Positions 27,452 to 35,209 of a stretch of DNA of 64,000 nucleotides are shown in pieces. A program made the translations under genes and the position numbers. How positions within the stretch are numbered: the first letter of the stretch is position 1; each line of letters begins with the position of its first letter. This stretch comes from UBA5543 sp964464965 (GTDB lineage Bacteria; Bacteroidota; Bacteroidia; Chitinophagales; Chitinophagaceae). The stretch spans positions 168,590 to 232,589 of the forward strand of contig CAYXHM010000006.1 in the NCBI GenBank assembly GCA_964464965.1, given 5' to 3'. Below the pieces are notes generated by a model, which was not told the origin of the DNA, searched no databases, and worked only from the letters and a program-made list of their open reading frames with translations.

Positions 27452-27695
27452 TTAAGCTTGATTTCCCACATTTGGAGCCAAGCCGTTCAAAGTAATCCTC
27501 AGGTTCATTTAGCTCTACCTAATCCGAAGGCAGTTCTAGATCGAGATAATGTTTTGATTAAATCGATTCTAGCTTGTTTCTTCAGTACCATTGAATCCTA
27601 TGATAGCTTCACAGTCCTCAAAAAAGTTCGACCTTTCGCGTGTTTCCTCTACAACCTTTACTACAATAGAATAAAAGATAATTCTAAAATTCTGT
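27452..27695. other. Short intergenic region between convergent genes
   Basis: This stretch between the TIR protein and the acetyltransferase holds no convincing gene. An open rightward frame from 27458 runs antisense into the acetyltransferase gene and has no family features. Confidence 0.4.
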
Positions 27696-28169
27696 TTATA
27701 TTATTTTCCGTAGATATTGGAATGCCGGTAAGCCTGAGAATTTATCAATTGTACCAACCGGCTTTGCTGATAGTGTTTGTTCTGCAACTCGCAGGGAGGG
27801 TTTATTATTTGCATCGACAATCGCCTCAACATAAAATGTCGTTATTCCAGCACTTTGATATCCATTCCGCATCTCAGAAATCGCCATTTCAATAATTTTT
27901 TTTGCCTGACCTTTATTACGAAATTCTTCCGCAACTGCATAACCAATTTGGAAGCAGGGAGTTTGTTCTATTGGTTCGCAAAGAACAAAGTTAACAAATG
28001 CGGTAACAGTTTTACTTTCCAATCTAACGTAAGTAATTCTGAATTTTCCATCTTCTGGATTGTCTAAATAAACAAAGAGGTCTGGATTAAGGTCTCCTGG
28101 CTGAAGTTGAATATTTCCACGCAAAAGTTCTTTTTGAAACGAATGCATTGCATTTATCGGGTTGATCAT
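27696..28169 (-). CDS. GNAT family N-acetyltransferase
   Basis: The 157-residue protein shows the GNAT acetyl-CoA motif in IGYAVAEEFRNKGQAKKIIE (residues ~75-94; R-x-K-G-x-A). The later strand FYVEAIVDANNKPSLRVAE is the usual motif B region with N-x-x-S. An internal ATG at residue 8 is the alternative start. The substrate cannot be assigned. It is co-oriented with the broken phosphoesterase upstream, in the right end of the element. Confidence 0.8.
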   Translation of the reverse strand: MINPINAMHSFQKELLRGNIQLQPGDLNPDLFVYLDNPEDGKFRITYVRLESKTVTAFVNFVLCEPIEQTPCFQIGYAVAEEFRNKGQAKKIIEMAISEMRNGYQSAGITTFYVEAIVDANNKPSLRVAEQTLSAKPVGTIDKFSGLPAFQYLRKII

Positions 28170-28277
28170 ATCAGTTATTGGCTTACCAAATATAATGAAA
28201 TTATCAGATTTAATAATGCAGGAAATTGTAACAGACTTAATTCCCCCTCCGATATTCCAAGCTTGAGATACTGCTTC

Positions 28278-29040
28278 TCAGTGTTCCCTGAAATTTTCTT
28301 TGTATAACTCCGGTAAAGGGTCGGACTGCCAGAAACCTTTACTTTCAATATCCATAATGGTCAAACGTCCTGTATCACCTGCTCCAGTATCAATGTTGAT
28401 GATATTGTATTTCTTGATTGGTTGTTCTTTCCCCCAACGTTTAGTAGGGGTGTGGCTGATATAAATTTCCTTAAACTTCGTTGTTATTTCGAATATCCTC
28501 AATTCCAACTTTCGAGTTGTGTTCCATAGCATCTTGCCACAATTCTCTATTCCAATAATATTCCGCGTCCCTTTGTCCAATGAATGGAATATTACGATCA
28601 AATCCGCCATGTACGAAACACCGATTTTTATCATCAATATGATGAGGCAGTTGACTATTAAAAAATTTCTTGTGGGTAAGCGGAATATCCGCGGAGCCAA
28701 GAGAGGTTTTAAATCCGCTTCCTGTCGCGAAATAGCCTCCATTCTTACCCGAATGTTCTAAATATGAGATTAATGTTCCTTTGCCACCGTATGTCCAGTA
28801 GTAAGGATGAAAATCTATTTCAATAAACTCCCGTAGCCATTCATCATGATTACCTTTTATAGGGATAAGGTTTATTATTCTCAATAATTCTTCCACACAC
28901 TCATATACCTGGTCATAGCCATCAGCAACATCACCAAGCTGAATTAGTTTATCATGCTTATAATCAAAATTTGACCTTTCCAGGCATTGTTTCAACGCCT
29001 TATAAGCCCCATGAATATCACCCATTACAAATGTTTTCAT
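28278..29040 (-). pseudogene. Frameshifted calcineurin-like metallophosphoesterase
   Basis: The ATG at 29040 starts MKTFVMGDIHGAYKALKQCL, with metallophosphoesterase motifs GDIHG, LGDVADGYD, KGNHDEW and FVHGGF, but the frame stops at 28471 after EDIRNNNEV. The missing C-terminal part, including the metal-ligand motif YISHTPT and a following IINIDTGAG, continues in another frame down to 28278. One base lost or gained near 28,480-28,500 explains this. The intact protein would be about 250 residues. A sequencing error cannot be excluded. Confidence 0.75.
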
Positions 29041-29075
29041 TTCATTAATCAGTTAATGGTTCATCCATATTGTAC

Positions 29076-29140
29076 TTGCTAATATGCTAAGTATACTTCA
29101 ATAAATGAGAATATACTTAGCATTAAAAGAACATTAGCAA
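29076..29140. repeat. Nested inverted repeat beside the integrase gene
   Basis: Outer arms TTGCTAAT (29076-29083) and ATTAGCAA (29133-29140) enclose 11-bp perfect inner arms TGCTAAGTATA (29085-29095) and TATACTTAGCA (29112-29122). The right outer arm overlaps the stop codon of the integrase gene. It could terminate integrase transcription or bind recombination proteins. Confidence 0.5.
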
Positions 29141-30351
29141 ACCAGTTTTTCCCTTAGTAAAGTCATGTCTAAAGCAATCTTCACATCCACAATCTTTGCA
29201 TAATGCTGTGTTTGCTTTAAAGATTTATGACCAAGCATTTTTGAGACAGTTTCAATTGGCACACCGTTACCTAATGTGACAGTGGTCGCAAATGTGTGCC
29301 GCGCAATATGGAATGTTAGTTTCTTAGTTATACCACAAACGTCAGCAATCTCTTTGAGGTAGGAATTCATTTTTTGATTTGATAAAATTGGCAGCGCATA
29401 TCCTTGGAGAATACATCTTGGATGGTCTTTATATCGTTCAATGATTTCCAGGGCCTTAGGAAGTAATGGTACTCTTGTAGGTGTTTCGGTCTTTTGCCTT
29501 ATAGTTGTTACCCATAGTTCATTGTCAAAACCTTTTATTAATCCGGATTGCCTAAGATTACACACATCTATATAGGCAAGGCCTGTATAACAGCTAAACA
29601 GAAATATGTCTCTTACAAGTGCTAACCGTTCGATATTGAACACCTTAGCACTCATTCTTTCAAGGTCTTCTTTAGACAGTGGTACAATCTGAACATATTT
29701 CCTCGGTAATTTGAAACCTATAAATGGGTCTCTTTGTAACCAACCTTTAAGGATGCAATCGGTGACAATCTTTTTAAGGTTTGAAATGTACTTGAGTACA
29801 GAGTTCTGATTACAATTCCGGACAGTTTTTAACCAATATGAATAATCTGAGATAAACTCATAATTCAAATCTTGAATAGAAATATCATCTTTATTATACT
29901 TCCATTGCAAAAACAACCGTGTTTGAGTTAACGTCGTTCTATACCTTTTTAAAGTAGCAAGTGCAAATTCTTTTCCTATTAAGGATTCCATTCTTTCATT
30001 GTGGATAGAAAGAAGATGGAGCAACATCTTTTGCTCATCACCTTTGCCGGTTAGTGCTTTTTTTATCGCATCTGATGAAATTGCTTTACCTGCCAGCATT
30101 AGCTGACTCTTGGCGCTATATACCTGTCCGGTGAATACTTCCAGGTAAGCATTCAATTTTAATGCATCCTCTTTATTACCTTTTGCACGGCCTGTTCTCT
30201 GGTCCCATTTAGAGACATTCCATATTCTCTTGGTGGAAATTTCCTTAGCAATACCGTCTACCGTTATACGCAGATAGACATATCGCTCATCACTTTTCTG
30301 ATTTTTGGGCTGTTTCAAAAAGAAAAATAACCCGAAACTGTTTTCAATCAT
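29134..30351 (-). CDS. int: Tyrosine recombinase (integrase) of the element
   Basis: The 405-residue protein from the ATG at 30351 (a TTG at 30357 is possible) has three parts. An Arm-type DNA-binding N-terminus begins MIENSFGLFFFLKQ. A SAM-like core-binding domain includes YNKDDISIQDLNYEFISDY. The catalytic domain has CYTGLAYIDVCNLR, HIARHTFAT, LGHKS and the tyrosine in HYAKI. The first catalytic arginine of the usual TGLR motif is replaced (TGLAYID), as known for Bacteroidota integrases of the IntDOT type. It would integrate and excise the element and sits at its right end, about 250 bp from a tRNA gene. Confidence 0.92.
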   Translation of the reverse strand: MIENSFGLFFFLKQPKNQKSDERYVYLRITVDGIAKEISTKRIWNVSKWDQRTGRAKGNKEDALKLNAYLEVFTGQVYSAKSQLMLAGKAISSDAIKKALTGKGDEQKMLLHLLSIHNERMESLIGKEFALATLKRYRTTLTQTRLFLQWKYNKDDISIQDLNYEFISDYSYWLKTVRNCNQNSVLKYISNLKKIVTDCILKGWLQRDPFIGFKLPRKYVQIVPLSKEDLERMSAKVFNIERLALVRDIFLFSCYTGLAYIDVCNLRQSGLIKGFDNELWVTTIRQKTETPTRVPLLPKALEIIERYKDHPRCILQGYALPILSNQKMNSYLKEIADVCGITKKLTFHIARHTFATTVTLGNGVPIETVSKMLGHKSLKQTQHYAKIVDVKIALDMTLLREKLVC

Positions 30352-30353
30352 AA

Positions 30354-30380
30354 CCAACTTTTTTAAGTTTTTAAAGTTGG
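30354..30380. promoter_or_regulatory. Inverted repeat ahead of the integrase start
   Basis: CCAACTTT (30354-30361) and AAAGTTGG (30373-30380) form an 8-bp perfect inverted repeat directly upstream of the integrase ATG. It may be an operator or attenuator of int. Confidence 0.3.
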
Positions 30381-30544
30381 AAATGCCGAATGTTCTCTAC
30401 AAGATGTACATTAGATGTAACACTTATGATTATCAATTACTTACGACAATTAGCTTGCGTCTTTTCTGTTAAATTATAGACGCTACTAATCACGCTAGTA
30501 AACATTGTGCATTTTTGAAAAATTTGGCTATTTCAGGGTAATAA

Positions 30545-30577
30545 AAAAGCCTGCAAATCCAAAGATTGCAGGCTTTT
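30545..30577 (-). terminator. Two-way terminator downstream of tRNA-Arg
   Basis: AAAAGCCTGCAA and TTGCAGGCTTTT form a 12-bp stem with a 9-nt loop and T-runs on both strands, 24 bp from the tRNA 3' end. It would terminate the tRNA transcript and shield it from the element. Confidence 0.8.
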
Positions 30578-30600
30578 AAAAGCTTTGTCGCTAATTTTTG

Positions 30601-30672
30601 TAGCCTCGACAGGAATCGAACCTGTATCTAAAGTTTAGGAAACTTCTATTCTATCCATTGAACTACGAGGCC
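30601..30672 (-). tRNA. tRNA-Arg (anticodon CCT)
   Basis: The minus strand folds as a 72-nt tRNA: acceptor GGCCTCG pairs with CGAGGCT, the anticodon stem is GAAGT/ACTTT with loop TTCCTAA (anticodon CCT), and the T-arm is AGGTTCGATTCCT. The 3' CCA is not encoded. tRNA genes are common integration targets, and the integrase of the element lies just beyond the 3' end, but the exact attachment site could not be identified because the left end is outside the window. Confidence 0.93.
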
Positions 30673-30687
30673 ATATTTCGCAGGCGG

Positions 30688-30695
30688 CAAAGGTA
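30688..30695 (-). promoter_or_regulatory. Bacteroidota -7 box of tRNA-Arg
   Basis: TACCTTTG on the minus strand matches TAnnTTTG and lies 15 bp before the tRNA 5' end. No clear -33 TTTG is seen. Confidence 0.5.
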
Positions 30696-30829
30696 ATAAA
30701 TTGTTCTAAAAAAATCATTATGAAATAAAAGAGCTTATTTTCTCTTAATGTAATATTTTAGTGGCCGGATTTAAGAGCACTTTTGGGTGTTGTCCCGGAT
30801 ATGTATTTTATTAAAAGGGTTATATAGCA

Positions 30830-32890
30830 TTGCAGTATAAATTCTATCGCCAGGTATTGGTTGTATTTTTTATTTTATTCCTGTCCTTTTCCTGCAAAAC
30901 CAGGCATACAACATCCATATCTGCTACTACATCTTTTGTCGATTCTATATTGGATGAAATGTCATATAGAAGATATGCATATGGCCTTGATGCTACCGTG
31001 CGTTATATAGATACACTCCGCGAAAAATTTCAGGATACTTCTGTCATGTCCCTGTACAATTTCTATTGGTTGTATTATGATACTTACCTGCGGGGTATGC
31101 ATCAGAATGATGCGATAAGTTACGTAGATAGTATGCTGTCGTTATTGGAAAACACACAAAATACAAACAGGTATTATAAAAGGTATATTGAAGCTAATTA
31201 TTATAAGGCCGATATTTTACTGGCACAAAAAAGATACAATGAATCATACCAATATTATTATAACGCTCTACAGTATGCTGAAAAATATAATGATACCTGC
31301 CAAAGTTCGTATTACTATTTCAGGGTGGGGCTTGTCATGTATTACAGCAGGCAATATGTAGCAGCACGCAGGTATTTTTATAACTCGTTTACACGGACAA
31401 AAAGCTGCCAGGCAGATTTCAGTTATTTTTTCAGGCAGCAACAATTACTGAATAATATTGGCCTGTGTTATTCTAAAAACGGGCAATATGACAGTGCTGC
31501 AATTTATTACAACAAAGCTTTAGAATTCATACAAACTGGATACAGCCTTTTCCCTGCAGTTAAGCACAATGTGCTTAAAATGGCTGGTGGTGTAGTGCTG
31601 GGCAACCTTGGAGAAACCTATGTACATAATGGCCACTACGATAGCGCTGAAGCTGTGTATAATGAGAGTATAAGAATAAACAGCGCTTATTCATTTGACA
31701 ATATTGATGCACAGCTAACACGCGTTAAGCTGGCAGGGCTTTACTTTGTTACAGAAAGAGAGCAAGAGGGTATTGAGCTGATGAATGAGGTAAAGTATAT
31801 AAATGATACATTGCCTGATAAGAATGTAATGCTGCGGTGGAATAAAGCCATGTGGGATTATTGGGATAGTAAAAAACAACCGGCCAAAGCATACCCTTAT
31901 GTAATAGCATATCACAAACTGAACGAGGAGTTAAGCTCATTTCGTGAAATGCACTCGATGGTTGACATTGAAAGTAGGGTAAACAATCTTAAAGACAAGC
32001 TCACAATAATTACCCTGGAAGAACAGGAAGGGCTAAACAAGCAGTACCTCTTTATTGCAATATTTATTTGCCTGCTGGCTGTTATAATTGCTGTGCTTGT
32101 TGTGCAGTATCTGCGCAAGTCCAGGAGGCATGTTGTTGTGCTCAAAAACCTTAATGAACATATCAATGTTCAAAAAACTAAACTGAGCACTGCCTTTGCA
32201 GACCTTGCAGAGGCTGACAACGAAAAAGACAGGATACTCAAGGCTGTTTCTCATGATATGCGCAGTCCTATTAATTCTTCTTTGGCATTAATAGATATAT
32301 TAAGCGCAGGCGATAATAATCTGAGTGATGAACAAAAAGAGTTTATATCCCTGATAAAAAAGTCTAACGAGCATGCGTTAAACCTCACAAAAGACCTGCT
32401 GGAAGTAGCTACGCTCAATAGTGAAAAGATGGAGAAAGCTGCAGTGAATATTACTGCTGTAATAGAAGAGCGGGTAAAATTACTAACCTATAAAGCTGCT
32501 GAAAAATCACAAACAATTACTTTCAGCGCGCCAGCAGATATAATAGCTATCGCTAACGAAGAGAAGTTGTTACGGGTATTGAACAACCTGGTGAACAATG
32601 CCATTAAATTCAGCCCTGTAAAAGGTGTCATACATGTTGAGCTATCTGTTGGGGCAGATACGTTTACCTTAAAAGTACTGGACAATGGTATAGGCATACC
32701 TGACAAACTAAAGGGCGATGTTTTTGATATCTTCTCTGAGGCAAAACGGTTTGGTACATCTGGCGAACAGCCCTTTGGGCTGGGGCTGTCTATCTGCAAA
32801 CAAATAGTAGAAGCACATAAAGGCAAAATATGGCTTGAAAGTGTGGAAGGTAGCGGAACTACATTTTTTGTAGAGATGCCTTTACATTAA
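30830..32890 (+). CDS. Lipoprotein-type TPR sensor histidine kinase
   Basis: The 686-residue protein starts at a TTG (30830), with a lipoprotein-like signal ending LSFSC, and no in-frame ATG lies near. Tyr-rich tetratricopeptide-like repeats occupy ~40-370, and one membrane helix spans ~405-425 (YLFIAIFICLLAVIIAVLVV). After a coiled segment comes the HisKA domain with the phosphorylated histidine in VSHDMRSP (~H475), and then the ATPase domain with NNLVNNAIKFSP, LDNGIGIP and GLGLSICKQIV. It would sense a periplasmic signal and pass phosphate to an unlinked regulator; no receiver gene is next to it. Confidence 0.88.
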   Translation: MQYKFYRQVLVVFFILFLSFSCKTRHTTSISATTSFVDSILDEMSYRRYAYGLDATVRYIDTLREKFQDTSVMSLYNFYWLYYDTYLRGMHQNDAISYVDSMLSLLENTQNTNRYYKRYIEANYYKADILLAQKRYNESYQYYYNALQYAEKYNDTCQSSYYYFRVGLVMYYSRQYVAARRYFYNSFTRTKSCQADFSYFFRQQQLLNNIGLCYSKNGQYDSAAIYYNKALEFIQTGYSLFPAVKHNVLKMAGGVVLGNLGETYVHNGHYDSAEAVYNESIRINSAYSFDNIDAQLTRVKLAGLYFVTEREQEGIELMNEVKYINDTLPDKNVMLRWNKAMWDYWDSKKQPAKAYPYVIAYHKLNEELSSFREMHSMVDIESRVNNLKDKLTIITLEEQEGLNKQYLFIAIFICLLAVIIAVLVVQYLRKSRRHVVVLKNLNEHINVQKTKLSTAFADLAEADNEKDRILKAVSHDMRSPINSSLALIDILSAGDNNLSDEQKEFISLIKKSNEHALNLTKDLLEVATLNSEKMEKAAVNITAVIEERVKLLTYKAAEKSQTITFSAPADIIAIANEEKLLRVLNNLVNNAIKFSPVKGVIHVELSVGADTFTLKVLDNGIGIPDKLKGDVFDIFSEAKRFGTSGEQPFGLGLSICKQIVEAHKGKIWLESVEGSGTTFFVEMPLH

Positions 32891-32891
32891 T

Positions 32892-33488
32892 TTATTTCCA
32901 TTCAAGGGTTTCAAGCATGTGCGTTATATCCTGCTTCAGGTAGTCATTTAATGGTTGCAAGGAATCTGCATTTGGTGTAGCCTCAAAATATAGCGATCCT
33001 CTTATATAGTGCCTGGCAGAATCAGTTGCGTAAAATTGGTATGCAGATGCAGCATCACCCGCTACGTTAAAGATAGCAGTATAAACTTTCCTGTTTCCGT
33101 CGTTAAAGTAAAAATCCTGTATGTAGTCAGCTTTTTTGTCATGTACTGTATAGGTCATCTGGTAGAAATCCTCATTCAGTTTCAATAGCGATTCGCTTCC
33201 TTGCATGGGTTTATAGCTGATGTAAATCTTGCCGCCAATAGTAGGGAAGTCTATATTCAGCCAATATGGGTTCTCCGGTTTGTCTCCAAAAAACCTGGGA
33301 TTGGTAACTATGTTGCTATACACAGGGTATTGAAATTTGTAAGGGAAACCCGCGCTGTCAAATAATTTGTATTCTCTTTCTTTAGGCAGCTCAATATGAT
33401 AATAGCCCCTTGGTTTTGGGGTGTATACTTCAGGTTTGCAAGATGTCAGCAATATAGGCAAGAACAGGAAAGCAACACAGTATTTCAT
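32892..33488 (-). CDS. gldD: Gliding motility lipoprotein GldD
   Basis: The 198-residue lipoprotein has a signal with lipobox LLTSC (cysteine at residue 17) followed by the GldD start PKPRGYYHIELPKEREY. The rest is strand-rich. GldD is needed for gliding and type IX secretion in Bacteroidota, which agrees with the two T9SS cargo proteins further right. The gene converges on the histidine kinase with a 1-bp gap. Confidence 0.85.
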   Translation of the reverse strand: MKYCVAFLFLPILLTSCKPEVYTPKPRGYYHIELPKEREYKLFDSAGFPYKFQYPVYSNIVTNPRFFGDKPENPYWLNIDFPTIGGKIYISYKPMQGSESLLKLNEDFYQMTYTVHDKKADYIQDFYFNDGNRKVYTAIFNVAGDAASAYQFYATDSARHYIRGSLYFEATPNADSLQPLNDYLKQDITHMLETLEWK

Positions 33489-33495
33489 AATCCTT

Positions 33496-33529
33496 CAAAA
33501 CTAATGCGATTTTTGATAATCATGCAAAA
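33496..33529 (-). promoter_or_regulatory. Promoter of gldD
   Basis: TTTTG (33529-33525), a 21-bp spacer and TAGTTTTG (33503-33496) match the Bacteroidota -33/-7 consensus. The -7 box ends 7 bp from the ATG, so the leader would be very short. Confidence 0.45.
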
Positions 33530-33553
33530 GATGTTTTTAATTATCTTTAGCCT

Positions 33554-33757
33554 ATGGGCAAAGCACTGGCAAATTTAAAAAAGGTAGCTGTTTTATTAGC
33601 ATTACTGACGGTAGCGGGCCTCGTGGCCGACTATATGATTGATAAGAATAATTTCCCGGCAGAATATACTTTGTTCCCTTTATGCCTGTTTATCATTACA
33701 TTATTGGTTATGTTGGTGATATGGCTTTTTCGCACACTGATACAAAAAGACAGGTAA
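33554..33757 (+). CDS. Small two-helix membrane protein
   Basis: The 67-residue product has membrane segments VAVLLALLTVAGLVADYM (~11-28) and LCLFIITLLVMLVIWLF (~43-59) with a basic end. Its gene ends inside a strong hairpin. No family recognised. Confidence 0.6.
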   Translation: MGKALANLKKVAVLLALLTVAGLVADYMIDKNNFPAEYTLFPLCLFIITLLVMLVIWLFRTLIQKDR

Positions 33758-33790
33758 TAAAACAGGCTGCCCATGGCAGCCTGTTTTATT
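33756..33790. terminator. Two-way terminator
   Basis: A long stem (AATAAAACAGGCTGCC paired with its complement around a 3-nt loop) with T-rich flanks on both strands separates the small membrane protein and the convergent PLP enzyme gene. Confidence 0.8.
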
Positions 33791-33811
33791 ATTTATAATA
33801 GCTCTTAATTA

Positions 33812-35083
33812 TTATCCTACAGATACTTCTGCCCTCATTAGTTCAGGCGGGAAAGTAGCAGGGTATTGCTTTGCTTCCAGCTTCGCACGTACATCTGTAA
33901 AGGCTTTCAGCGTCAGGTCTATATCCTCGTCTGTATGTACAGCAGTAGGTATAAGCCTCAGCATGATGATACCTTTTGGTACAATCGGGTACAACACTAC
34001 AGAGCAGAAGATATGATAGTTCTCACGCAGGTCAAATATCAGCTGCGTAGTTTCGTGCAGGGTCAGGTCGCCATGCAGGAAAACCGGTGTAACAGGGGTA
34101 TTGGTTTTACCTATGTCGAATCCTTTTTCCTTCAGTCCGCTTTGCAAGCGGCGCACATTATGCCAAAGCTTCTCTTTAAACTCAGGATGCTTGATGATCA
34201 TCTCAAGCCTTTTCATATTGCCCAGTACCAGTGGCAACGGCATAGATTTTGCAAATATCTGTGAGCGCATATTGTAGCGCATGTACTTCAGTATCTTGGG
34301 GTCGCCGGCTATAAAACCGCCAATGCTGGCCATAGATTTTGCAAATGTAGAGAAGTAAATATCTATACCATCTATGCAGTTTTGTTCTTCACCCACACCT
34401 GATCCTTTTTTACCGATGGTGCCAAAGCCATGTGCATCATCAACAAACAGGCGGAAGTCGTATTTTTCTTTCAGTTTAATGATGTCTGCTACTTTGCCCT
34501 GGTTGCCGGACATACCAAATACGCCCTCTGTTATCACCAATATACCACCGCCAAACTGGTCGGCCAATACTTTGGCACGTGCCAGTTGTTTTTCACAATC
34601 AGCCACGTCGTTGTGTTTAAACACGAAACGCTTTCCTGCGTGCAGGCGTACACCATCTAATATACATGCGTGAGATTCTGCGTCGTACACAATTACGTCG
34701 TGGCGTCCGCACAATACATCTATGGCAGATACCATGCCCTGGTAGCCGTAGTTCAGCAACATAGCATCGGGTTTGCCAACGAAGTCTGCCAGTTGTTTTT
34801 CAAATAGTTCGTGATAATCTGTATTGCCACTCATCATACGTGCACCCATAGGTGTAGCCATACCATACTTTTGTGCAGCTTCTGCATCTGCCGCCCTTAC
34901 TTCAGGATGGTTAGCCAGCCCTAAATAGTTGTTCAGGCTCCATACTATCACATCTTTCCCTCTGAATTTCATGTGGTTGCCTATTTCACCTTCCAGCTTA
35001 GGGAAGGAAAAATATCCAGGCACCTGGTCTGCATGGTCGCCAATAGGGCCCAGCTTGTTCTCAAATTTGGCAAAAATATCCAT
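33812..35083 (-). CDS. Serine palmitoyltransferase-like PLP enzyme
   Basis: The 423-residue protein belongs to the alpha-oxoamine synthase family: NNYLGLANHPEV near 52, DDAHGFGTIGKKG with the PLP aspartate, and FSTFAKSMASIGGF with the PLP lysine. The family condenses an amino acid with an acyl-CoA. In Bacteroidota a member of this size with the extended N-terminus is usually serine palmitoyltransferase, the first step of sphingolipid synthesis. Glycine C-acetyltransferase or BioF are alternatives, but no bio genes are near. Confidence 0.8.
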   Translation of the reverse strand: MDIFAKFENKLGPIGDHADQVPGYFSFPKLEGEIGNHMKFRGKDVIVWSLNNYLGLANHPEVRAADAEAAQKYGMATPMGARMMSGNTDYHELFEKQLADFVGKPDAMLLNYGYQGMVSAIDVLCGRHDVIVYDAESHACILDGVRLHAGKRFVFKHNDVADCEKQLARAKVLADQFGGGILVITEGVFGMSGNQGKVADIIKLKEKYDFRLFVDDAHGFGTIGKKGSGVGEEQNCIDGIDIYFSTFAKSMASIGGFIAGDPKILKYMRYNMRSQIFAKSMPLPLVLGNMKRLEMIIKHPEFKEKLWHNVRRLQSGLKEKGFDIGKTNTPVTPVFLHGDLTLHETTQLIFDLRENYHIFCSVVLYPIVPKGIIMLRLIPTAVHTDEDIDLTLKAFTDVRAKLEAKQYPATFPPELMRAEVSVG

Positions 35084-35127
35084 ATCTCTGTTTCTGTTAT
35101 TTAATAACTACGCTTAAAAAATATGCG

Positions 35128-35135
35128 CAAAATTA
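35128..35135 (-). promoter_or_regulatory. -7 box of the PLP enzyme gene
   Basis: TAATTTTG matches TAnnTTTG on the minus strand, 44 bp upstream of the ATG at 35083. Confidence 0.35.
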
Positions 35136-35209
35136 ATGAAAAAATTATTGGTTCATAGTGCTTTATCTACATACTAATTACCAATTTTACCATGCCATAA
35201 TTATAGTAT

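Noticed and set aside
27458..27895. Rightward frame after the TIR gene
   Set aside because: It runs antisense into the GNAT gene, has no family pattern and begins right after another stop.
28107..28307. Small plus-strand frame between GNAT and phosphoesterase
   Set aside because: No start context or family support; it overlaps two minus-strand genes.
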